Shown: piece by piece, positions 52,980-62,464 of the stretch | How the letters are laid out: each line of letters begins with the position of its first letter | Position numbering within the stretch: position 1 is the stretch's first letter | The notes under the pieces: generated by a model | Databases searched by the model: none | What the model was told of the DNA's origin: nothing | What the model saw: only the letters and a program-made list of their open reading frames with translations | NCBI GenBank assembly: GCA_963676345.2 | Contig: CAXXTS010000001.1 | Span: 248,001-312,000 of the forward strand | Length of the DNA stretch: 64,000 bases | From: G963665925 sp963676345 | Lineage (GTDB): Bacteria; Bacillota; Clostridia; Peptostreptococcales; Acidaminobacteraceae | Direction: 5' to 3' | Program-made: the position numbers and the translations under genes

Positions 52980-53010
52980 TAAGCCCCAGTCTAATGACTG
53001 GGGCTTTATT
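52980..53010. terminator. Bidirectional terminator between the nitroreductase and HD-GYP genes
   Basis: AAGCCCCAGT pairs perfectly with ACTGGGGCTT around a 6-nt loop, with a T-rich tract on the plus strand and an A/T-rich flank on the minus strand. Confidence 0.88.
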
Positions 53011-54093
53011 TTATCGGTCTATGGTTTCTTTTATGAAAACAGATAGGTCGTATTTCAAATCAATTTCATATGGAGATACTTGTGTCTGGTCTTCAACGAT
53101 TCTGATAATTGGTCGTGTTGCATACCCGCGTCTTACATCAACGACAATACCCTTTCTTCCATCTTCAAGAACCACCGTTTCACCTGGTCTGTATATTGTT
53201 ATGTTCTCTATAAGGGTTTTAAGCAGCGGCGCATCAATGCGTTCTACAGCCTCTGCCATCATTACATCCAGCGCTTTATAAATCGGCATTTTTTTCTGAT
53301 ACACCCGGTCAGATGTCATTGCATCAAAAATATCACATATGGTTACAACACGTGTATAAATTGAAATATTGCCTGCATTTAAGCCCCGCGGGTACCCTGT
53401 CCCATCTAATCGCTCATGGTGCCCATAAACAATTTGCTTTGTTATACCTGAAAGGGTTATATCGTCCTTTATGAGTTCATAGCCCATTGAAACATGTTCT
53501 TTAATTTGCTCATACTCCGGTGGCAGGAGCACATCTGGCTTGTTTAAAATATTCTCTGGAACCTGCATTTTACCAATATCATGCATGAGGGCGCCCAACG
53601 CCATATGCTGAATCTTATCGCGGTCCATTTTGAGAGCTAATCCAATAACGATACTGAGTACTGCCACATTTACACTATGAGCATAGGTGTACATATCCGT
53701 CCCCATCAGCTCAACCATATTATAAAGTCTCTCTGGCATATCTGAAAGCATATCAAACAAATCCTTAACGACTTTGCGGTATTCGCTAATCACTTCTTCA
53801 CTAATCATCTTCCCTTTAGCATGATTGAGTGAAGCAAAGGACTTTTTCATGATCCGTTCAACCTTGGCAACATTCTTCACCTTCACTTCATCTGGAATAA
53901 TTGAAATAGGAACAATGCCTTCGGACTGTTCATCTTCAACATAGATATAGTAAACATGATTTCTTTTAAGGCTGTTTATCATTCGTTTTGAAAGCTTCAC
54001 ACCTGCAGCAAGTAAAAGAGATGCATCAGATGTATATATGGTTTTTCCGAGTATGTCATTCTCATTTATTGTGTCTACTGATACGAGTCGCAT
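53011..54093 (-). CDS. HD-GYP domain phosphodiesterase
   Basis: This cytoplasmic protein of about 360 residues has an N-terminal DUF3391-like segment (about 1-90; KSLLLAAGVKLSKRM-type residues) and a C-terminal HD-GYP domain. The catalytic motifs are complete: HDIGKM, HHERLDGTGYP and the downstream DIFDAMTSDR. It should hydrolyse cyclic di-GMP, opposing the GGDEF protein encoded about 2 kb away. The ATG at 54093 has AGGAGGT upstream. The gene follows the large regulator gene on the same strand. Confidence 0.92.
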   Translation of the reverse strand: MRLVSVDTINENDILGKTIYTSDASLLLAAGVKLSKRMINSLKRNHVYYIYVEDEQSEGIVPISIIPDEVKVKNVAKVERIMKKSFASLNHAKGKMISEEVISEYRKVVKDLFDMLSDMPERLYNMVELMGTDMYTYAHSVNVAVLSIVIGLALKMDRDKIQHMALGALMHDIGKMQVPENILNKPDVLLPPEYEQIKEHVSMGYELIKDDITLSGITKQIVYGHHERLDGTGYPRGLNAGNISIYTRVVTICDIFDAMTSDRVYQKKMPIYKALDVMMAEAVERIDAPLLKTLIENITIYRPGETVVLEDGRKGIVVDVRRGYATRPIIRIVEDQTQVSPYEIDLKYDLSVFIKETIDR

Positions 54094-54142
54094 GGGGGTA
54101 CCTCCTGTATAAGACATTTATACCTTCATTTTTAAAAGTCTA

Positions 54143-57100
54143 TCACTGAATTTCCATTTCAAATTCTGAGTTGGATTTTCTAAAATAACCATATGCAAGC
54201 TGAAGGTAGGCCTCTGTATCCAGCGATATAATTGAAGGATACGTACCTATGCCTGTCTTTTCAATTTCTGTTTTAAATTTTGCACGTACCTTATTAAAGA
54301 TACCAATAGAATACGGATTTTTCAATTTTTTTGCATACATTCCTGAAAATTCGAGATGAGCGTATGCTTCATCTAGTATATTATGCTCTAGCTTAATGAG
54401 TGCCATATAACCTTCTGCTATAGCACGCTTCCAAACGGTCCCGTAAACATCAAATTGTCGAATGGCTTCTTCAAAATACGCACGCGCTTCATCTTTGCGT
54501 CCATAGTCAAAAGCGGTTTGACCAGCATTTGTAAGAAATATGGACGTACAACGTGATACCCCTGATAATTCACTAATCTCTATAGCAAGTTCATAACTTT
54601 TCATCGCGTCTTCAAACTTGCACTGCATTCTATGCAGGTCACCCAAATAATTGTGACATGCTGCAATATTAAGCCTGTATTTCCCTTTTCGGTTATCAAG
54701 TGCTTTGAATAGCGCAATGGCCTCTTTTAGCTCTGTTTCAGCTTCGTCATATCGGTGCATCAGCATAAGCGCCAATCCCCGCAAACGCTTAATCATACCT
54801 TCTTCTTCTTTGGACTCAAACCTACTGAGAATACTTAGCGCCTTGTCAATCCAAATATTCATTTGCACTTCATCATATGTTTGTACTGCATAATTGACCA
54901 GCTGACGGATGCCTTTTAGCATAAATGCATAGTCCTCATGCTCTTTTGCAATTTCAATCAGCTCATCTATAGCAGAACGTCCTATTTCATAGAGCCCTTC
55001 ACGAATGTAATAGCGCCCTTGCATCAATAAAAGACGCATTTTTAAGTAATCTACCTCAGTTAGATTACGAACCTGTTCTCTAAGTACTTCAAGCTCAGAC
55101 TCTGCCTCTTTAAACCAAAGCATGACACGGTTGTTGTCTGCAAGTCTAAGTGTTTTATTATCAATGCTTACATCAATAACCGGATACAGTTCATGCTCGA
55201 AATTTAAAAAACCTTCAATATAAATCAAATGGTATTTCATAGCTTTTACATGCTCTTCAGCTTTTCTATAGTGGTAAATAACACGCTCATACCCATAGTT
55301 TCTAATACGCTGGAAAAACCATTCTGCAATTTTGAGGTTTAGAACCTTTCGCTTGGTTGAATTTAAATTCTCATAGATATATTCCCTAATTTTATGATGT
55401 GAAAAAGAAAGCTGACCACTTTCGCCACCTTCAAGCAGAATATTCTTTCCCTGAAGCTCATCAATAAGTTCAAGGAGTTCCAGTTCACTTTTGCCACTGA
55501 CCTCACGCAGGGCCTCAAACTCAATTTTATCTGAAAAACACGCAATCAAATCCAGCAGATTTGATGCGTCTTTAGTCAGGTCATTAAATCGCCCTTCAAT
55601 AATATTACGCATTGCTGTTGTCATGGTGCATGTTTCCGACTCCGAAAGTGCAATCAAGTACTCTTTTATAAAGAAAGGATTGCCTTCTGTCTCTGAGTAA
55701 ATCGCATCAAGGACTTCCTCGTCTCCAATACTTGAATCTGTTTGTTTCAAAAAAGCCTTAATATCAGACTTGGTGAAGCGCGACAGATGAATGACATCTA
55801 TAAGACCATTTCTCAAGAGTGTTGCCTTCATTTTACGAACCACATTAGATGACCCACTTCTTTTAAGGCCAATAAACATGAGCTTGTCTCTACCGTACTG
55901 AAGCATTTGACTCGTCAAAATCGCAAGACTCATTTCATCCATCCACTGAAGATCATCTACTGTAATGACTATTTTAAATCGCGACGTTATAAGCCCTAAA
56001 AGCTGGCCAATAATGTCTTCAAGAAGGTGAATTTGTAGCGTTGGACTCAGTGAAATACTCTGCTCTATATCCATTTCATCGATTACAAGGCGCTCTGCAA
56101 GGGATGGGAATATACGAAGCAATTCGCGGCGCCACTGAACCGGCCAAAATATATCATGTGCATTTGTCAGGTCAATAATTTGCTCAAGTATTGCATGCCA
56201 TGGTTTTAAGTAAAAAGCAGCTTCTGATTGGTAGCAGATTGTATTTAAAATAATCGGGACATTTGTCCCCTCAGAAACCCTTGCAAACACATGGCTTTCA
56301 AGGAAATTCTCAAGAAGTGTGGTTTTACCTATCCCTGCTTCCCCTTCAATTAGAATAGATTTGAAGGAGATGCCTGCGATATAATTGCGCAGCCCTCTGT
56401 TCAGTGTTTCCAGCTCTTGTTTTCTGCCATACATGTTTGTAGGCTGACGGGGTGCACTTTCCTCTTCGCGCTGAACAGCCAATTTTTCAAACAGGCTTTT
56501 TGTTTCAAGATCCGGTTCAACACCTAAATCTTCGTTCAATATGTTCTTTAGGGACTGGAATATTTTAAACGACTTGTTGACATGTCCCGACCGCGCATAA
56601 GCATCCATAATCAGACGATATGCCCTTTCATCGTAGGGATCAACCTTGATGACCACCTGCATTGTTTGTATCAAATGGTTGGTATCTTCTTCATCATTTT
56701 CAACAGCCTCATAGGCGTACTCAGTAAAGCGTTCTCGACAATGCTCTCTAAACCCAATCATCCACTCATCAAAGTTAATGGCATTTTTTACGGTATAACC
56801 CTGTAAAAATGGACCGATGTAAGCATCAATCTCCTTATGCTCAAGCAACTGGTCAACGTCGCAATCAATTTCTACAGAGTCCCCCAGTTCAACGATGGTT
56901 CTCTTGGGTGTTTTCAAAACTGTGTCACCAAGTGTCTTCTTTATTTGGTATAAGGCATTCCGTAAATTTTTTTTTGCGGTTTCTTCTTTCAATTCGCTCC
57001 AGAACAAATTAACAAGTTCATCGCGTGTTACACGTCTTCGTACACAAAGATAGTAGAAGATGGCCTCAGCTTTTCTAAATGGAAATTCAATGGTCTCATG

Positions 57101-57148
57101 GTCTACTATAATTTTAGGTACGCCAAATAATATTACTTGAATTTTCAT
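54143..57148 (-). CDS. Large BTAD/AAA/TPR transcription activator
   Basis: This regulator of 1001 residues has an N-terminal winged-helix DNA-binding domain of the OmpR/SARP type (about 1-95; FRKAEAIFYYLCVRRRVTRDEL, split), a bacterial transcriptional activator domain (about 100-225; IDCDVDQLLEHKEID), an AAA ATPase (Walker A LIEGEAGIGKTTLL, about 270; Walker B VITVDDLQWMDE, about 405), and C-terminal TPR-like repeats (about 640-990). Such proteins integrate signals by nucleotide binding. It lies beside the hut operon, and its own promoter region shares an 18/21 sequence block with that of hutH, so it probably controls histidine utilisation and itself. Confidence 0.88.
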   Translation of the reverse strand: MKIQVILFGVPKIIVDHETIEFPFRKAEAIFYYLCVRRRVTRDELVNLFWSELKEETAKKNLRNALYQIKKTLGDTVLKTPKRTIVELGDSVEIDCDVDQLLEHKEIDAYIGPFLQGYTVKNAINFDEWMIGFREHCRERFTEYAYEAVENDEEDTNHLIQTMQVVIKVDPYDERAYRLIMDAYARSGHVNKSFKIFQSLKNILNEDLGVEPDLETKSLFEKLAVQREEESAPRQPTNMYGRKQELETLNRGLRNYIAGISFKSILIEGEAGIGKTTLLENFLESHVFARVSEGTNVPIILNTICYQSEAAFYLKPWHAILEQIIDLTNAHDIFWPVQWRRELLRIFPSLAERLVIDEMDIEQSISLSPTLQIHLLEDIIGQLLGLITSRFKIVITVDDLQWMDEMSLAILTSQMLQYGRDKLMFIGLKRSGSSNVVRKMKATLLRNGLIDVIHLSRFTKSDIKAFLKQTDSSIGDEEVLDAIYSETEGNPFFIKEYLIALSESETCTMTTAMRNIIEGRFNDLTKDASNLLDLIACFSDKIEFEALREVSGKSELELLELIDELQGKNILLEGGESGQLSFSHHKIREYIYENLNSTKRKVLNLKIAEWFFQRIRNYGYERVIYHYRKAEEHVKAMKYHLIYIEGFLNFEHELYPVIDVSIDNKTLRLADNNRVMLWFKEAESELEVLREQVRNLTEVDYLKMRLLLMQGRYYIREGLYEIGRSAIDELIEIAKEHEDYAFMLKGIRQLVNYAVQTYDEVQMNIWIDKALSILSRFESKEEEGMIKRLRGLALMLMHRYDEAETELKEAIALFKALDNRKGKYRLNIAACHNYLGDLHRMQCKFEDAMKSYELAIEISELSGVSRCTSIFLTNAGQTAFDYGRKDEARAYFEEAIRQFDVYGTVWKRAIAEGYMALIKLEHNILDEAYAHLEFSGMYAKKLKNPYSIGIFNKVRAKFKTEIEKTGIGTYPSIISLDTEAYLQLAYGYFRKSNSEFEMEIQ

Positions 57149-57192
57149 TTTATTCCCCCGAATTTAGATTCATATCACTATTTGACTCTTCA

Positions 57193-57236
57193 ATTATATC
57201 AGAGCACACCATAAAACGTCAGTGAAACTTTTATTT
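57193..57236 (-). promoter_or_regulatory. Promoter and shared motif of the BTAD regulator gene
   Basis: A TATAAT (57193-57198) lies 17 nt from ACGTCAGTGAAAC (57216 onwards on the plus strand), a block that recurs upstream of hutH. The -35 region coincides with the block, as expected for an activator-dependent promoter. Confidence 0.5.
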
Positions 57237-57560
57237 TGTAATTATATTTCTTTTTTTATAGACGTATAGTGTGTACATTATTCTAATCACAGCTGAGGAT
57301 ATTTGACGATTTGATAGGATACCTATAAATAAAAAGAGCAAAGCATAAAGACCCTAGGCTTTATACATCACTCTCTTCACTTGTTGGGAGTACAAAGTAC
57401 AGCACACTTTCTTTTATGAAGAAGTGGCTTATACCTATTCGGGTGCATGTACTTTAAGTCACCCAAATACAAAGATAAACTAAAAGCCCTCTAGTGTGTT
57501 TGCACATAACTGAGGGCTTACAACTATTCTAAAACACGATTCTGTCCTAACAAATAATCA

Positions 57561-57584
57561 GAGGGTGCTTGCTTTAGCACCCTC
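57561..57584 (-). terminator. Terminator of the hut operon
   Basis: GAGGGTGCT pairs with AGCACCCTC around a 6-nt loop, 13 nt after the ftcD stop. Confidence 0.8.
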
Positions 57585-57596
57585 ATAGATTTATAT

Positions 57597-58496
57597 TTAT
57601 TCGATATCCATAATGCGCTTTTCAAGCACTTGATTCATTGAGAAGTCTTCAACGCCAAGATAGTACTCAGCAGTTTGAATCATAGCCTCCATAGGAAGTA
57701 GACCAATAACTTCTGAACCAATTACATTAACACCATAACGCTTAGCTTCAATTCGAATAAGCTCGAATGATCTGTAAAGTGGGGTTCTTGTGTAATCTGT
57801 CATATTCATTGAAACTTGTGTTAGATTACGGTCTTCCATTGCTATACCAATACCTTTGCAGTAACGTAGTCCACCGCTTAAGTGACGTACGCGCTTAGCA
57901 ATTGCATTTGCAATATCAAGGTTATTTGTATCAAGGATTACATTGAAAGCTACCAGTGGCATACGTGCACCAACTGCTGTAATACCAGCTGTTGGGTGAA
58001 TTTCTGTACCGAAGTCTGGAATCCACTCAGGCTCTTTAACCTTCTCAGCCATACCTTCAAATTGACCTTTTCTCACTTTTGAAAGGTTTGTACGGTGTGA
58101 TGCTGAAGCGGCCTTTTCATATAAGAATACTGGAATTTGATGCTTTTCAAATACTGCTTGAGCAGTTGCTTTAGCAAGCTCAATTGCTTCTTCCATTGAG
58201 AAGTTCTTGATTGGAATGAAAGGCACAACATCTGTCGCACCCATGCGTGGATGCTGACCCTCATGCTTAGTCATATCGATTAGCTCTGCAGCAACACCCA
58301 TAGCGTTTACAACTGCTGTTTTAAGCGCTTCTGGCTCACCAACGAGTGTAACAACCGTTCTGTTATGGTCTTCATCACTGCTGTAATCAAGCAGTTTCAC
58401 GCCGTCTTTGCCTCTGAAGTTGTCAATGATTTTCTCAATTTTGTCTTTGTCCTTACCTTCACTGAAGTTAGGAACACATTGTACGATCGTTTGCAT
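57597..58496 (-). CDS. ftcD: Glutamate formimidoyltransferase
   Basis: This cytoplasmic transferase of about 299 residues moves the formimino group of formiminoglutamate to tetrahydrofolate, the last hut step in this pathway variant. The opening IVQCVPNFSEGKDKDKIEKI is diagnostic, followed by LLDYSSDEDHNRTVVTLVG and GQHPRMGATDVVPFIP. The ATG at 58496 has GGAGG 8 nt upstream. Only the transferase domain is present; the cyclodeaminase domain found fused in animals is absent, so a separate fchA must act elsewhere. It is the last gene of hutH-hutU-ftcD. Confidence 0.94.
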   Translation of the reverse strand: MQTIVQCVPNFSEGKDKDKIEKIIDNFRGKDGVKLLDYSSDEDHNRTVVTLVGEPEALKTAVVNAMGVAAELIDMTKHEGQHPRMGATDVVPFIPIKNFSMEEAIELAKATAQAVFEKHQIPVFLYEKAASASHRTNLSKVRKGQFEGMAEKVKEPEWIPDFGTEIHPTAGITAVGARMPLVAFNVILDTNNLDIANAIAKRVRHLSGGLRYCKGIGIAMEDRNLTQVSMNMTDYTRTPLYRSFELIRIEAKRYGVNVIGSEVIGLLPMEAMIQTAEYYLGVEDFSMNQVLEKRIMDIE

Positions 58497-58572
58497 GAAA
58501 ATTTCCTCCCGTAAGATACAGTATGGAAGTTGCATGTCCCCACATGCAACTTCCTGTTTTCCAAACGTTGAT

Positions 58573-60618
58573 TTACTTTAACCCGTATTTCTTAAATGCA
58601 TCCTCCACGAGTCCGCCAACAAGATTTTCATCAGCTACATATGGAATTGTGATGTGGTCTGAACCGTCATAAAGCTGGTTGTACTCCATAGAAGTTTCAA
58701 TAGCATGTTCGTTTCTAGCCCAGTTACGACGTGAAACGCCTACCATTGTATCCCATGGTACCGCACGACGCAGAATTCTGTCAACGCGCTCTGAACCATC
58801 AAGAACCATACCGAAACCGCCGTTAATTGATTTGCTGATGCCAACGCCGCCGCCATTGTGTAGCGCAACCATTGTCATACCACGTGCCGCGTTACCCGCG
58901 AAACACTGTGTTGCCATTTCAGCAGTCATGTTTGAACCGTCATAAATATTTGAAGTTTCACGGAATGGTGAATCTGTACCACCTGTATCATGGTGGTCAC
59001 GACCTAGCATAACTGGGCCGATTTCGCCTTTTCGAACCATTTCATTAAACTTAAGTGCAATATTCATTCTGCCTAGTGCATCCTGATATAGGATACGTGC
59101 TTGTGTACCAACAACCAGACCATTTTTGTCTGCGTCTCGTACCCAAACGTAGTTGTCTCTATCTTGAGGACGTCTGTCGGGATCAATACAGCTCATTGCA
59201 GCTGCATCTGTTTTAAGAAGATCTTCTTTTTTACCGGATAGACATACCCATCTAAATGGACCATAGCCATAATCAAACAGCATCGGACCCATGATATCTT
59301 CTACATACGATGGCCAGATAAATCCTTCAGACTCATCTTTGCCATTCTTACAGATTTCAGGCTGACCTGCATCGTATACAGCTTTCATGAATGCATTACC
59401 ATAATCGAAGAAGTAAGAACCATTCGCAGTAAGCTCTTTAATGAGTTCGTAGTGCTTAAGAAGTGTCTTGTTTACCAATTCAATAAACTTCTTCTTGTCA
59501 TTGCCTAGCAGTTCAGTACGCTCTTCGAATGTAAGACCTTGTGGACAGTAGCCACCATCATATGGAACGTGGCAAGATGTTTGGTCTGATAGAAGGTGAA
59601 TTTGAACTTTATTGTCAACAGCGTATTGAAGAAGGTCAACGATGTTGCCATAGAATGCTATCGCTCGGCCCTCGCCCTTGTCCATATATTCTTTTGCTTC
59701 GGCAAAAGCTTCTTTAGGATCAGCAGTCCATGAATCCACCCAGCCTTGCTCATGACGTGTTTCAATTCTTGATTTATCAACTTCTGCAATAATACCCACG
59801 CCATTTGCGATTTTAACCGCTTTACCTTGAGCACCTGACATGCCACCAAGGCCCGACGTTACATATAGGAAGCCGCCCAGATCTTGGTCGCCCTTGATGC
59901 CATACTTAAGACGTCCAGCATTCAGTACCGTATTGAATGTGCCGTGTACAATCCCCTGTGGGCCAATGTACATCCAGCCACCAGCTGTCATTTGTCCGTA
60001 GTTTGAAACACCCATAGCAGCTGCTTTATTCCAGTCTTCAGGATTATCGTACATACCGATCATTAGACCGTTTGTAATCAGTACTCTTGGTGCCTCAGGA
60101 GAAGAATGGAAAAGCCCCAGCGGGTGACCACTCATAACAACCAGTGTCTGATCTTGAGTCATTACTTCAAGATACTTTTTAATGAGTCTGTACTGCATCC
60201 AGTTTTGACATACGCGGCCAGTTTCCCCATATGTAACGAGTTCATATGGATACAGCGCAATGTCAAAGTCGAGGTTATTGTCAATCATAACCTGAACGCC
60301 TTTTGCTTCAGTAATGCCTTTATATTCTTCAAATGGCTTGCCGCTTAGCTCGCCTTCAGGACGGAAACGGTAGCCGTAAATACGACCATGCTCCATAAGT
60401 TCTTCCATGAATTCAGGTGCAAGAACGTCATGCATTTCTTCCGGTACATAACGCAGTGCATTTTTAAGGGCAATTTCAGTTTGCTTTTGAGTTAGTGTAA
60501 ATTCTCTCTTTGGTGCGCGACGAATACCTTTCTTAAATTCAGGATATTCAGGCAACACATTGTCAAGCTTAACAGTCATAGCTCCAGCTATCGCTTGATT
60601 ACTAATCATTTCATTCAC
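58573..60618 (-). CDS. hutU: Urocanate hydratase
   Basis: This NAD+-dependent lyase converts urocanate to 4-imidazolone-5-propionate. The product has 681 residues, longer than the about 555 of Pseudomonas-type enzymes but like the long clostridial form. Recognisable segments are GGWMYIGPQGIVHGTFNTVLNAG, YVTSGLGGMSGAQGKA and ALHNGGGVGISKSINGGFGM (each split to stay short); the last carries the residues around the NAD site. The first ATG at 60618 is very close to the AGAGAGGTG site; the ATG three codons later (60609) is also possible. It lies between hutH and ftcD. Confidence 0.94.
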   Translation of the reverse strand: MNEMISNQAIAGAMTVKLDNVLPEYPEFKKGIRRAPKREFTLTQKQTEIALKNALRYVPEEMHDVLAPEFMEELMEHGRIYGYRFRPEGELSGKPFEEYKGITEAKGVQVMIDNNLDFDIALYPYELVTYGETGRVCQNWMQYRLIKKYLEVMTQDQTLVVMSGHPLGLFHSSPEAPRVLITNGLMIGMYDNPEDWNKAAAMGVSNYGQMTAGGWMYIGPQGIVHGTFNTVLNAGRLKYGIKGDQDLGGFLYVTSGLGGMSGAQGKAVKIANGVGIIAEVDKSRIETRHEQGWVDSWTADPKEAFAEAKEYMDKGEGRAIAFYGNIVDLLQYAVDNKVQIHLLSDQTSCHVPYDGGYCPQGLTFEERTELLGNDKKKFIELVNKTLLKHYELIKELTANGSYFFDYGNAFMKAVYDAGQPEICKNGKDESEGFIWPSYVEDIMGPMLFDYGYGPFRWVCLSGKKEDLLKTDAAAMSCIDPDRRPQDRDNYVWVRDADKNGLVVGTQARILYQDALGRMNIALKFNEMVRKGEIGPVMLGRDHHDTGGTDSPFRETSNIYDGSNMTAEMATQCFAGNAARGMTMVALHNGGGVGISKSINGGFGMVLDGSERVDRILRRAVPWDTMVGVSRRNWARNEHAIETSMEYNQLYDGSDHITIPYVADENLVGGLVEDAFKKYGLK

Positions 60619-60669
60619 CTCTCTGCTTTTATAGTAGGCAGCTCTAAATCTTGGAGCTGCCAGATCACC

Positions 60670-62205
60670 TTACTTAACGCCAGAAACCTCACCAATTACA
60701 GACTCTACCGCTTCAACAATATCATGAGATTTAATCAAGTCATACATTTTATTGATATCGCGGTAAGTTTCGCGGTCTTCCATAAACGCATCAATTTTAC
60801 TGCGTACCAGGTCATATACAGCCTGTGTACCTTTTGCCATTTTGCCATTCGGATCTAGATCAATTGCTTGTGCAGCACACATGAGCTCAATTGCCAGAAC
60901 ATTTGCTACGTTCTCATAAATTTCTTTTGCCTTACGTGCCGCAATTGTACCCATCGATACATGGTCTTCCTGATTTGCACTTGATGGAATAGAGTCAACA
61001 CTTGCTGGATGCGCTAGAACCTTGTTTTCTGAAACAAGTGCCGCCGCAGCATATTGTGCAATCATAAAGCCATTGTGCAGACCACCTTTTGGTGTCAGGA
61101 ATGCCGGCAGACCACTTAGGGCTGGGTTTACCATTCTCTCAATTCGTCTTTCAGATTCATTGGCGATTTCAGCCAGCGCTATACCAAGGAAGTCAAAAGG
61201 CAGTGCCATTGGCTGACCGTGGAAGTTGCCGCCAGAGAATACAGATTCGTCTTCTGGAATGATAATTGGGTTATCTGTTACTGCATTAATTTCAATTAGA
61301 ACCTTTTGTGTAATGAACTCAATTGCGTCTTTACTGCCACCGTGAATCTGTGGAATACAACGTAGTGAGTACGCATCCTGAACGCGGATTTCACCCTGAC
61401 GTGTCGTTCTTTCGCTGCCTTCAAGTATGTGAAGCAGATTAGCTGCTGTGTCCATTTGTCCTTTGTGTGGACGAATTGCATGAATACGCGGATCAAATGC
61501 ATCTGTGATGCCTCGCAGTGCTTCAATTGTTAGTGAAGCCGTCATGTCAGAAAGTTTCATCAGCTTTTGAGCGTCATAAACAGTAAGTGCACCTACTGCT
61601 GTCATAACTTGAGTACCATTGATTAAAGCTAAGCCTTCTTTTGAAGTTAACTCAACAACCTCAATACCTGCTTTATTCATTGCCTCTCTACCTGGCATCA
61701 TTTGACCCTTGTACATTGCTTCACCCTCACCAATAAGTGGTAAAACCATGTGTGATAGTGGTGCAAGGTCGCCAGAAGCACCTAATGAACCTTTTTCAGG
61801 AATAACAGGATGTACGCCTTCATTCAACATTTTTACAAGCGTTTCAATTGTAGAGAGTCTTGCGCCTGAATAACCTTTTACAAGGTTGTTCACACGAAGC
61901 AGCATAATTGCTCTTACAACTTCTTCACTAAATGGATTTCCAACACCACAGGCATGTGAGACAATCAGATTTCTCTGAAGCTCTGCTGTGTCTTCTTTAG
62001 AAATAACTGTGTCAGAAAACTTACCAAAGCCTGTAGTAATGCCATAAACAACTTTTCCTTCTTCGACAAATTTGTCTACAATGTTTCTGCTCGCTTTTAC
62101 TCTTTCAACTGCTTTAGAATCAAGCTCGACTTTAAAACCATTTCGTGCAACATCTGCAACATTTTGCAGCGTTAAAGACAGACCATCTAGAATTACTTTG
62201 TTCAT
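60670..62205 (-). CDS. hutH: Histidine ammonia-lyase
   Basis: This first enzyme of histidine degradation deaminates histidine to urocanate. The protein has about 511 residues. The autocatalytic MIO cofactor triad is in GSLGASGDLAPLSHM (Ala-Ser-Gly, about residue 143), and the opening KVILDGLSLTLQNVADVARNG and PKGGLHNGFMIAQYAAAAL are typical. The ATG at 62205 has AGGGGG 7 nt upstream. It is the first gene of the operon hutH-hutU-ftcD; hutI (imidazolonepropionase) is not in this operon or elsewhere in the window. Confidence 0.96.
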   Translation of the reverse strand: MNKVILDGLSLTLQNVADVARNGFKVELDSKAVERVKASRNIVDKFVEEGKVVYGITTGFGKFSDTVISKEDTAELQRNLIVSHACGVGNPFSEEVVRAIMLLRVNNLVKGYSGARLSTIETLVKMLNEGVHPVIPEKGSLGASGDLAPLSHMVLPLIGEGEAMYKGQMMPGREAMNKAGIEVVELTSKEGLALINGTQVMTAVGALTVYDAQKLMKLSDMTASLTIEALRGITDAFDPRIHAIRPHKGQMDTAANLLHILEGSERTTRQGEIRVQDAYSLRCIPQIHGGSKDAIEFITQKVLIEINAVTDNPIIIPEDESVFSGGNFHGQPMALPFDFLGIALAEIANESERRIERMVNPALSGLPAFLTPKGGLHNGFMIAQYAAAALVSENKVLAHPASVDSIPSSANQEDHVSMGTIAARKAKEIYENVANVLAIELMCAAQAIDLDPNGKMAKGTQAVYDLVRSKIDAFMEDRETYRDINKMYDLIKSHDIVEAVESVIGEVSGVK

Positions 62206-62338
62206 TTTGGTTCCCCCTATCAATTTTCCCGAAGAAAGTCGCGGTGTGTATATCATCTATTTCATTGACCTTGCGTTTTACTTCGGATTCACGCGTTATT
62301 CAACAATCGCTTAATTTCAAAGTCATTGTATCAGGTGT

Positions 62339-62389
62339 ACGTCAGTAAAACGTCTATTTATGAATAGACGTTTAAACATTATTGACGTT
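62339..62389 (-). promoter_or_regulatory. hutH control region with nested inverted repeats
   Basis: AAACGTCTATT pairs perfectly with AATAGACGTTT (62348-62373), flanked by ACGTCAGTA on the left and TATTGACGT on the right. The plus-strand block starting ACGTCAGTAAAAC (62339) matches the one upstream of the BTAD regulator at 18 of 21 positions. A TACAAT -10 lies 8 nt from it on the minus strand. Confidence 0.6.
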
Positions 62390-62407
62390 TTCAGTTTTTT
62401 TGAACAA

Positions 62408-62464
62408 TTAAACCCGAACGTTTTGCCTGATTCACTAGGATGAATGGCGTAAACAATTCGGGTT
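62408..62464 (-). terminator. Hairpin ending the membrane-protein operon
   Basis: AACCCGAA and TTCGGGTT are perfect outer arms around a long, partly paired centre; the right arm contains the stop codon of the gene at 62463. It is followed by TTT-rich sequence on the minus strand. Confidence 0.45.

Larger units (their letters stand above)
57149..57596. other. Promoter of the regulator and terminators of the hut operon
   Basis: These 448 bases hold the regulator's promoter with the shared motif (57193-57236), a hairpin at 57484-57519 (AAGCCCTC/GAGGGCTT) and the terminator at 57561-57584. The part in between is AT-rich without further features. Confidence 0.6.
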
